Assembly: GCA_963515595.1 (NCBI GenBank)
Contig: CAUPYH010000029.1
Span: 1 to 21,004 of the forward strand
Length of the DNA: 21,004 nucleotides
Direction: 5' to 3'
Origin: Eikenella sp963515595
GTDB taxonomy: Bacteria > Pseudomonadota > Gammaproteobacteria > Burkholderiales > Neisseriaceae
A program made the position numbers and the translations under genes. Positions within the stretch are counted from its first letter, which is position 1. Each line of letters opens with the position of its first letter. Below the pieces are notes generated by a model. The model was not told the DNA's origin. It worked only from the letters and a program-made list of their open reading frames with translations, and searched no databases. Shown piece after piece: positions 15,946-21,004 of this stretch.

Positions 15946-16554
15946 TCAGGTAGCCTCTGCCTGCTCTTGCCAGGCGGGGCGTTTCCATTTAGGGGCGTCT
16001 TGGAAACGATAGGCGGCCATTTTGTTCAGTAGGGCGGGGATGCTGCTGTCTGTACACACTAAGCCGGTATTGGCGGCTGGCATGAAACCTTGGCTGGCGG
16101 TGTGTTGCAACAGGGTGGTGATGGGATTGAAAAAGCCGTTGATGTTGAGCAGGCCGATGGGTTTGCTGTGTAGCTTGAGCTGGGCGGCCGAAAGCACTTC
16201 AAACAGCTCTTCGTAGGTGCCCAATCCGCCGGGCAAGGCGATGAAGGCGTCGGCCTGTTCAATCATTTTGGTGCGCCGATCGGCCATATTATCGGTGATG
16301 ATGAGCTCGGTGAGGCGGCCGTGCGCCATTTCTTCGTGGCGCAGAAAGGTGGGGATGATGCCGGTTACTTTGCCGCCGGCAGCCAGGGCGGCAGAAGCCA
16401 CTTCGCCCATCAGGCCGATGCCACCGCCGCCATACACCAGCCGGCTGCCGCGTTCGGCAATAGCACGCCCCAGTTCGCGGGCGGCTTGGCTGTAGCTCGG
16501 ATCTTCGCCGAGGTTGGAGCCGCAATAGACGACGATGTTGTTCATAGCGTTCAT
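15946..16554 (-). CDS. LOG-family nucleotide phosphoribohydrolase (TIGR00730 type)
   Basis: 202 aa Rossmann-like cytoplasmic protein. Signature motif PGGLGTYEE (108-116), with the conserved Arg/Lys stretch MADRRTKM (90-97) and an N-terminal VVYCGSNLG; YGGGGIGLMG (41-50) forms the nucleotide loop. Characterised members cleave nucleoside monophosphates such as cytokinin riboside 5'-phosphates to base plus ribose-5-phosphate. The bacterial substrate is uncertain. Older databases call this family 'lysine decarboxylase', a misannotation worth noting because a true lysine decarboxylase gene lies next door. Two starts are possible (16554 or three codons later), neither with a strong ribosome site. 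The stop codon TGA (15948-15946) lies inside a DUS (15945-15956), which encodes the terminal Ala-Thr-stop. A perfect -10 TATAAT on the minus strand (16729-16724) may serve it. Confidence 0.9.
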   Translation of the reverse strand: MNAMNNIVVYCGSNLGEDPSYSQAARELGRAIAERGSRLVYGGGGIGLMGEVASAALAAGGKVTGIIPTFLRHEEMAHGRLTELIITDNMADRRTKMIEQADAFIALPGGLGTYEELFEVLSAAQLKLHSKPIGLLNINGFFNPITTLLQHTASQGFMPAANTGLVCTDSSIPALLNKMAAYRFQDAPKWKRPAWQEQAEAT

Positions 16555-16773
16555 AATTTATTCTTTCAGGTAGCCTGAGGCCTTGGCCAAATAATGCTTG
16601 CGGCACATTTCTGGGTTGCATGCACACGCCTTAAACAGCATTTATATTCGGCAGCTTGGTGCAGGCCTCATCCTCTTGGAGGGTAGTGGTTTCGAGAGTT
16701 AGCCAGTAAAAGTGAAAGGGTGAATTATAGCGAAATAGGAATTTTTGCGCACAGGCTGGAGGGTAGGGCGGCC

Positions 16774-16826
16774 AAAGGCTACCTGAAAATGCCACAAATG
16801 CCACAACAGCTTTTCAGGTAGCCTTT
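16774..16826. terminator. Inverted DUS pair, 16-bp stem
   Basis: AAAGGCTACCTGAAAA (16774-16789) and its exact complement (16811-16826) with a 21-base loop containing a direct repeat of TGCCACAA. It sits downstream of the lipA terminator and may be a second, bidirectional stop. Confidence 0.5.
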
Positions 16827-16874
16827 GGTTTCGGTGGAGCTTATGCTTTCAGGTAGCCTGAAACCTGTATGGTG

Positions 16875-16912
16875 CAAAAAAACAGGCTGCCGATTGCTCC
16901 GGCAGCCTGTTT
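16875..16912 (-). terminator. Strong intrinsic terminator of lipA
   Basis: A perfect 13-bp stem, AAACAGGCTGCCG (16880-16892) with CGGCAGCCTGTTT (16900-16912), 7-base loop, followed on the minus strand by a run of Ts. It is 12 bases past the lipA stop and closes the ybeD-lipB-lipA cluster. Confidence 0.9.
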
Positions 16913-16923
16913 GGCGTGTATCG

Positions 16924-17913
16924 TTAATGCCCGTGGTGGCAGCCGCCGCCGGCTGAAGCCATGGCTTCAGCAGCCTGGGCGTCGGCGTGGTAGCTGGAGC
17001 GCACCATGGCGCCGATGGCGGCGTTGGTGAAGCCCATGGCGTAGGCTTCGTGCTCGAACTGTTTGAACATTTCGGGGGTAACGTAGCGCAATACGGGCAG
17101 GTGGCTGTTGCTGGGCTGCAGGTATTGGCCAACGGTAATCATTTCGATGTTATTGGCACGCATATCGCGCATGATTTCGCGCACTTCGTCGTCGGTTTCG
17201 CCCAAGCCAACCATGATGCCAGATTTGGTGGGGATATGCGGCATCATTTCTTTGTAGCGGCGCAGCAGTTCGAGCGAATGCTGGTAGTTGGCGCCGGGGC
17301 GGGCTTGTTTGTAGAGGCGCGGGTGGGTTTCCAGATTATGGTTCATCACATCGGGCGGGGTTTTGGCCAAAATTTCGAGGGCGATATCCATACGGCCGCG
17401 GAAATCGGGCACGAGGATTTCGATTTTAGTGTTGGGGCTGCGCTCGCGGATGGCGGTGATGCAATCGGCAAAGTGCTGGGCGCCACCGTCACGCAAATCG
17501 TCGCGGTCTACCGAGGTGATAACGACGTAGCGCAAATTCATGGCGGCCACGCTGGAGGCGAGATGTTGCGGCTCTTCGGGATCGAGCGCGTTGGGGCGGC
17601 CGTGGCCGACGTCGCAGAAGGGGCAGCGGCGGGTGCAGATGTCGCCCATAATCATGAAGGTGGCGGTGCCGCGGCTGAAGCATTCGCCGATATTGGGGCA
17701 GCTGGCCTCTTCACACACGGTGTGCATTTTCTGATCGCGCAGGATGTTCTTAATTTCAAAAAACTTTTTGCCGGTGGGCAACTGGGCGCGAATCCATTCG
17801 GGCTTTTTCAGCTTCTGCTCCAGCGGCACAACCTTAATCGGGATACGGGCAACTTTGGCCGCGCCTTTGTGTTTGACGCCCCGGCTGTTGTCTTGTTTGT
17901 TTTCTGTGGTCAT
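16924..17913 (-). CDS. lipA: Lipoyl synthase (radical SAM)
   Basis: 329 aa. Inserts two sulfur atoms into protein-bound octanoyl groups to make lipoyl cofactor for pyruvate and 2-oxoglutarate dehydrogenases and the glycine cleavage system. Both iron-sulfur clusters are visible: the auxiliary cluster ligands Cys67, Cys72 and Cys78 (CEEASCPNIGEC) and the radical-SAM triad Cys93, Cys97 and Cys100 (CTRRCPFC). The C-terminal RSSYHAD motif, whose serine coordinates the auxiliary cluster, is present. After it the protein ends in an unusual GGGCHHGH tail. The gene lies 61 bases after lipB, the gap carrying a DUS at 17954-17965, and follows the ybeD-lipB-lipA order known from other proteobacteria. Confidence 0.97.
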   Translation of the reverse strand: MTTENKQDNSRGVKHKGAAKVARIPIKVVPLEQKLKKPEWIRAQLPTGKKFFEIKNILRDQKMHTVCEEASCPNIGECFSRGTATFMIMGDICTRRCPFCDVGHGRPNALDPEEPQHLASSVAAMNLRYVVITSVDRDDLRDGGAQHFADCITAIRERSPNTKIEILVPDFRGRMDIALEILAKTPPDVMNHNLETHPRLYKQARPGANYQHSLELLRRYKEMMPHIPTKSGIMVGLGETDDEVREIMRDMRANNIEMITVGQYLQPSNSHLPVLRYVTPEMFKQFEHEAYAMGFTNAAIGAMVRSSYHADAQAAEAMASAGGGCHHGH

Positions 17914-17974
17914 GGTTTATACCTTTGCTGTGTTTTTAATGTGGTGTGTACTTTTCAGGTAGCCTGTGGGTGAT

Positions 17975-18598
17975 CTAATCGGCCTGTTTTTCAGGTAGCC
18001 CCAACTGCTGCTGCAAATGGGCGGTCAGCTTGGCGGCCACGTCGGCTACGGATGGGGTGGGCTGGACCAAGTCGGCGATTTGGGTCATTTCCAGCCCGGC
18101 GTAGCCGCAGGGGTTGATTTGGCGGAAGGGGCTCAAATCCATGTTTACGTTTAATGCCAAGCCGTGATACACCGCGCCGCGTTTGATGCGCAGGCCGAGC
18201 GAGGCGATTTTTTTGCCTTCCACATACACGCCGGGGCGCTTTGGGTCGGCTGCGGCGGCGATGCCGTATTCGGCCAGGGTGGCGATGATGCTGTTTTCTA
18301 AGCGGCTTACTAAGTCGCGCACGCTGATTTTGCGGCGTTTGAAGTCGATTAGGGTGTATACCACCAGTTGGCCGGGGCCGTGGTAGGTGATTTGGCCGCC
18401 GCGGTCGATTTGCACCACGGGGATATTGCTGCGTGCCAATAGGTGCTCGGCTTTGCCGGCCATGCCTTGAGTGAACACGGGCGGATGTTCCACCACCCAA
18501 AGCTCGTCTTCCGTGCGCTCGCTGCGCGCATCGGTGAAGGCTTCCATGGCGTGGAAAATCGGGCTGTATTCGGCCAGACCGAGCTGGATGACTTTCAT
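17975..18598 (-). CDS. lipB: Octanoyl-[acyl-carrier-protein]:protein octanoyltransferase
   Basis: 207 aa from the ATG at 18598. Transfers octanoate from acyl carrier protein to lipoyl domains, supplying the substrate for LipA. Motifs: RGGQITYHGPGQLVVY (66-81), GKKIASLGLRI (128-138, catalytic Lys130) and INPCGYAGLEMTQ (161-173, catalytic Cys164). The frame is open 100 codons farther upstream but that part overlaps the YbeD gene in another frame and does not resemble LipB. The start overlaps the ybeD stop by one base (TGATG), implying translational coupling. The C-terminus crosses a one-mismatch DUS (17990-18001) encoding Leu-Pro-Glu. Confidence 0.95.
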   Translation of the reverse strand: MKVIQLGLAEYSPIFHAMEAFTDARSERTEDELWVVEHPPVFTQGMAGKAEHLLARSNIPVVQIDRGGQITYHGPGQLVVYTLIDFKRRKISVRDLVSRLENSIIATLAEYGIAAAADPKRPGVYVEGKKIASLGLRIKRGAVYHGLALNVNMDLSPFRQINPCGYAGLEMTQIADLVQPTPSVADVAAKLTAHLQQQLGLPEKQAD

Positions 18599-18870
18599 CA
18601 CAGCACCACTTTCACCATCGGGTGCGAGGTGAGCGCGCGGTAGATATTGTCGAGCTGCTCTTTGTTTTCGGCGTTGATAGTAACGGTTACGCCTTGGTAG
18701 TTGCCCTGGCTGCTTTCGCGGTGCTGCAAATCGTGCTCGGCGGTATCCGGCGCGTGCTGCTGCACGGTTTCGAGCACTTTGGCGGCAAATTCGGGGTGCT
18801 TGGCGCCCATGATTTTGATGGAGAAGCGGCAGGGGAATTCCAGCAGGGTTTCTTGGTTGGTTTCGCTCAT
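18598..18870 (-). CDS. ybeD: YbeD/DUF493 family protein
   Basis: 90 aa, typical of the family. Conserved features: LLEFPCRFSIKIMG near the N-terminus, a central Ser/Gln segment and VTVTINAENKEQLDNIYRALTSHPMVKVVL at the C-terminus (ends exactly at the hydrophobic VVL). The family has a ferredoxin-like, ACT-like fold and is nearly always next to lipB. Its role is unknown, with a link to lipoate metabolism suggested by gene order only. Its stop overlaps the lipB start by one base. The ribosome site (GAAAG) is weak. It opens the three-gene lipoate cluster, divergently oriented from msrAB. Confidence 0.92.
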   Translation of the reverse strand: MSETNQETLLEFPCRFSIKIMGAKHPEFAAKVLETVQQHAPDTAEHDLQHRESSQGNYQGVTVTINAENKEQLDNIYRALTSHPMVKVVL

Positions 18871-19041
18871 GATAGTCTTTCAAACGGCCGCCGTTCACAG
18901 TGGCGGCGCGGTATAATCAGGGCGGCATTTTACTGGAAAACCGATGGCTTGAACAACACGCCGCCGTGTGGCGGAAATAGGATTTCAGATCGCCTTTGGC
19001 GCTGGATAAAGGCTACCTGAAAAGATTAACTGCCTGATTTT

Positions 19042-19064
19042 TATAGCTACTTAAAATAAGAATG
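19042..19064. repeat. Solo Correia-like terminal repeat in the msrAB leader
   Basis: TATAGCTAC followed by TTAAAATAAGAATG matches 20 of 23 bases of the left end of the second Correia-like element (20856-20878). No matching right end is found nearby, so it looks like a remnant. TAAAAT (19052-19057) within it could be a -10 box for msrAB; ends of Correia elements are known to carry promoters in Neisseria. No good -35 box is visible. Confidence 0.55.
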
Positions 19065-19112
19065 AGACGGCCTGAGTTTGCCGCTTTGTGTTATTACAAA
19101 AGGAAAGCCGTG

Positions 19113-19148
19113 ATGGTGTGTCAGAAAACCGTTGTCTGCCTCGTCTAA
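19113..19148 (+). CDS. Possible 11-codon leader peptide ahead of msrAB
   Basis: ATG at 19113 has a good ribosome site (AAAGGA, AGGA at 19101-19104, 8 bases before). It encodes MVCQKTVVCLV and ends in TAA (19146-19148). The msrAB ATG at 19152 is three bases after the stop and in the same frame, and has no ribosome site of its own, so reinitiation or coupling is plausible. Two cysteines in eleven residues ahead of an oxidant-repair gene are suggestive only. Confidence 0.4.
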   Translation: MVCQKTVVCLV

Positions 19149-19151
19149 GCT

Positions 19152-20780
19152 ATGTCTTCCATTTTTCAGAAAGCCTTTATCATGCTGCGCAAAATATTGC
19201 TGCTCTTAGCCGCCGTCATTCCCGCCGTCCTTATCCTCGGCTTGTTTGCCCCTAAGTTCATCGCCCAAGCCAAACCCGGAGCCCATACCATGCCCAATAA
19301 TCCTGCCTTTGCCCAACGCCTCGTTTCCCTGCATACCCCTGATGGCCGGCCGGTGCAAACCCTGCTCAAGCCCGGCCGACCCACGCTGGTTAAATTCTGG
19401 GCCAGCTGGTGCCCCTTGTGCCTAAGCGAGCTGCAAACCACCGCCGAGTGGCAGCAGTCTGCCGAATTTTCCGGCGAAAACGCCCGTGCCAACCTGATTG
19501 CCGTGGCCTCACCCGGCTTTCTCGGCGAAAAGCCGGAAGCCGAATTTAAAGAGTGGTTCGGCAAACTCGATTATCCCGGTTTTCAGGTAGCCCTCGATGA
19601 CGGCAGCCTGGCCAAAGCCGCCGGTATCGGCGTCTACCCGAGCTGGGTATTGCTTTCTGCCGACGGAGAAATCTTGCGCGTGCACAAGGGCAGCCTGCAG
19701 CGCGAACAAGCCCTTGCCTTGCTCGACAACCCTGATGCCGACCTCGCCGCCGTGCCCGTGCAGCAGCACTACACCGCCGCCGACGGCAGCCGCCACACCG
19801 CGCACACCAAAACCATCTATCTCGCCGGCGGCTGCTTCTGGGGAGTGGAAGCCTATATGCAGCGCCTGCCCGGCGTGGTGGATGCCGTATCCGGCTATGC
19901 CAACGGCCAAACCGCCAATCCCAGCTATGAAGACGTGATTCACGGCAGCGGCCACGCCGAAACCGTGAAAGTGGATTACGACCCCGAGCGCATCAGCCTA
20001 ACCGACCTGCTGCGCTACTACTTCCGCGTGATAGACCCCACCTCGCTCAATCGGCAAGGCAACGACCGCGGCCGCCAATACCGCACCGGCATCTACTACA
20101 CCGACCCCGCCGAAGCCCAAACCGTGCGCGCCGCCCTGGCGGCCGAACAGCGCAAATATAGCCGCACCATCGTGGTGGAAGTCCTGCCGCTGCAACACTT
20201 CTACCCCGCCGAGGCCTACCACCAAGACTACCTCGCCAAAAATCCCAACGGCTATTGCCACATCGACATCGGCCTGGCCGATAAGCCGCTCGAGCCGGCC
20301 GAGAGCGGCAGTGTTCCCGCCAAAGGCTTCAACCCCGCCACCTACCGCAAGCCCGACGACGCCACCCTACGCCGCACCCTCACCGACGAGCAATACCGCG
20401 TTACCCAAAAAGGCGACACCGAACGTGCCTTCAGCCACCAATACGACAACCTGTTCGAGCCCGGCCTGTATGTCGATATCGTCAGCGGGCAGCCCTTATT
20501 CAGCAGCCGTGACAAATTCAACTCCCATTGCGGCTGGCCCAGCTTTACCCGCCCCATCAGCCCCGATGCCGTGACCGAACACGACGACTACAGCTACCAT
20601 ATGCACCGCACCGAAGTGCGCAGCAGCGCCGCCCATTCCCATCTTGGCCACGTCTTCCCCGACGGCCCCCAAGACCGCGGCGGTCTGCGCTACTGCATCA
20701 ACGGCGCCAGCCTGCGCTTCATCCCCGAAAACCAAATGCAGCAGCAAGGCTACGGCGGCTACCTGAAAGATTTGCATTAA
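19152..20780 (+). CDS. msrAB: Peptide methionine sulfoxide reductase MsrAB with thioredoxin domain (PilB-type)
   Basis: 542 aa three-domain fusion, the architecture typical of neisserial PilB. Residues 1-40: hydrophobic membrane anchor or signal (MLRKILLLLAAVIPAVLILG), without a lipobox. About 55-200: TlpA-like thioredoxin domain with FWASWCPLC (Cys87, Cys90), which takes electrons from DsbD. About 220-375: MsrA with GCFWG (catalytic Cys228) and GYCHID (resolving Cys369). About 395-535: MsrB with CGWPSF (Cys460) and RYCINGASL (catalytic Cys515); the CxxC zinc pairs of many MsrB proteins are absent, as in Neisseria. It repairs both epimers of oxidised methionine in exported proteins. Start 19152 lacks a ribosome site; residue 11 (19182) is an alternative. 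Two one-mismatch DUS copies lie inside (19582, 20756), the latter encoding GYLK. Confidence 0.95.
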   Translation: MSSIFQKAFIMLRKILLLLAAVIPAVLILGLFAPKFIAQAKPGAHTMPNNPAFAQRLVSLHTPDGRPVQTLLKPGRPTLVKFWASWCPLCLSELQTTAEWQQSAEFSGENARANLIAVASPGFLGEKPEAEFKEWFGKLDYPGFQVALDDGSLAKAAGIGVYPSWVLLSADGEILRVHKGSLQREQALALLDNPDADLAAVPVQQHYTAADGSRHTAHTKTIYLAGGCFWGVEAYMQRLPGVVDAVSGYANGQTANPSYEDVIHGSGHAETVKVDYDPERISLTDLLRYYFRVIDPTSLNRQGNDRGRQYRTGIYYTDPAEAQTVRAALAAEQRKYSRTIVVEVLPLQHFYPAEAYHQDYLAKNPNGYCHIDIGLADKPLEPAESGSVPAKGFNPATYRKPDDATLRRTLTDEQYRVTQKGDTERAFSHQYDNLFEPGLYVDIVSGQPLFSSRDKFNSHCGWPSFTRPISPDAVTEHDDYSYHMHRTEVRSSAAHSHLGHVFPDGPQDRGGLRYCINGASLRFIPENQMQQQGYGGYLKDLH

Positions 20781-20798
20781 GTGTAGATCAATGTAGAA

Positions 20799-20829
20799 AA
20801 AGGCTACCTGAACGTTCAGGTAGCCTTTG
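20799..20829 (+). terminator. 30-bp perfect DUS palindrome, terminator of msrAB
   Basis: Two inverted DUS copies (20801-20812 and 20815-20826) meet almost head to head, making a perfect 30-bp palindrome centred between 20813 and 20814 and followed by TTTGTTTTG. It is 18 bases after the msrAB stop. With essentially no loop it should form a tight hairpin in RNA. Confidence 0.8.
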
Positions 20830-20855
20830 TTTTGAGATAGCTGATCTAGTCAATC

Positions 20856-20952
20856 TATAGTGAATTAAAATAAGAATGCTACAGCGTTGGCTCGCCTTGC
20901 CGTATTGCTCATACTGTCTGCGGCTCGCCGCCTTGTCCCATTCTTATTTTAA
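20856..20952. mobile_element. Second Correia-like element, right end degenerate
   Basis: Starts TATAGTGAATTAAAATAAGA and ends with the complement of TTAAAATAAGAATG, but the outermost right bases (the TATAGTGA complement) are replaced by unrelated sequence. Its interior shares GCGTTGGCTCGCCTTGCCG and CTGTCTGCGGCTCGCCGCC with the element at 9969-10072 at the same spacing, whereas the terminal repeats differ (TTAAAATAAGAATG against ATTAACAAAAACC), as known for Correia variants. Confidence 0.75.
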
Positions 20953-21004
20953 GGGGCTGACGTAGATTAGCCCTAAATTCCACACCAATCCCGCAGGATT
21001 TTAA

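Larger units (their letters stand above)
16555..16923. other. Intergenic region between the LOG and lipA genes
   Basis: About 370 bases with no gene. It holds four DUS copies (16565, 16776, 16813, 16848), one forming a 16-bp hairpin (16774-16789 with 16811-16826), a minus-strand TATAAT at 16724-16729 that could be the LOG promoter, and the lipA terminator. Bases 16577-16720 contain nothing I recognise. Confidence 0.6.

Noticed and set aside
15946..16554. Calling the LOG protein a lysine decarboxylase
   Set aside because: PGGxGTxxE places it in the phosphoribohydrolase family; the old 'lysine decarboxylase' label has no support in its sequence, despite the true decarboxylase gene nearby.
18599..18898. 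100-codon N-terminal extension of LipB
   Set aside because: It is the shifted frame of the ybeD gene, Arg/Pro/Ala-rich and unlike LipB; the TGATG overlap marks the true start.
18984..18995. TTCAGATCGCCT upstream of ybeD as a DUS
   Set aside because: Two mismatches in the core; at best a decayed copy.

Overview
The window is a chromosomal segment of a Neisseriaceae bacterium, most likely Eikenella (E. corrodens or a close relative). The main evidence is the 12-mer AGGCTACCTGAA / TTCAGGTAGCCT, which matches the Eikenella dialect of the neisserial DNA uptake sequence (AG-eikDUS). I count about 35 perfect copies by eye, roughly one per 600 bases, plus several one-mismatch copies. Gene content agrees: a PilB-type thioredoxin-MsrA-MsrB fusion, a CadA-type lysine decarboxylase, and Correia-like repeats.

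Layout. 1-89: 3' end of grpE (+). 264-4256: a minus-strand series with a 5-formyl-THF cyclo-ligase, a KefB/C-type K+/H+ antiporter just upstream of it, a sirtuin and an orphan lipoprotein. 4357-7330: minus-strand nitrilase-family amidase, fructose-1,6-bisphosphatase, a DUF2059 secreted protein and a 53-aa membrane microprotein. 7331-7806: AT-rich promoter region with two dyads. 7807-9594 (+): leuA carrying an N-terminal helix-turn-helix domain. 9595-10144: non-coding, with a complete Correia-like element. 10145-11977 (-): recQ. 12059-12855 (+): a lipoprotein and a secreted coiled-coil protein. 13154-15283 (-): lysine decarboxylase, followed upstream by a 660-bp structured non-coding region. 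15946-16554 (-): LOG-family phosphoribohydrolase. 16924-18870 (-): ybeD-lipB-lipA lipoate cluster. 19152-20780 (+): msrAB. 20781-21004: DUS palindrome and a second Correia-like element.

The region is mostly housekeeping: folate, gluconeogenesis, leucine and lipoate synthesis, DNA repair, and electrophile/oxidant defence. Nearly every gene end carries an inverted DUS pair or a conventional hairpin. I see no phage, conjugative, CRISPR or defence island.

The strongest oddities are (i) the HTH-LeuA fusion, whose promoter has a 16-bp inverted repeat at the predicted transcription start and so suggests a self-regulating enzyme; (ii) a sirtuin lacking all zinc cysteines; (iii) short DUS-bounded repeat modules present in several copies; (iv) Correia-like elements outside Neisseria, including a solo end in the msrAB leader; (v) a two-cysteine mini-ORF in frame just ahead of msrAB. 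Everything here was read by eye, with no database search.
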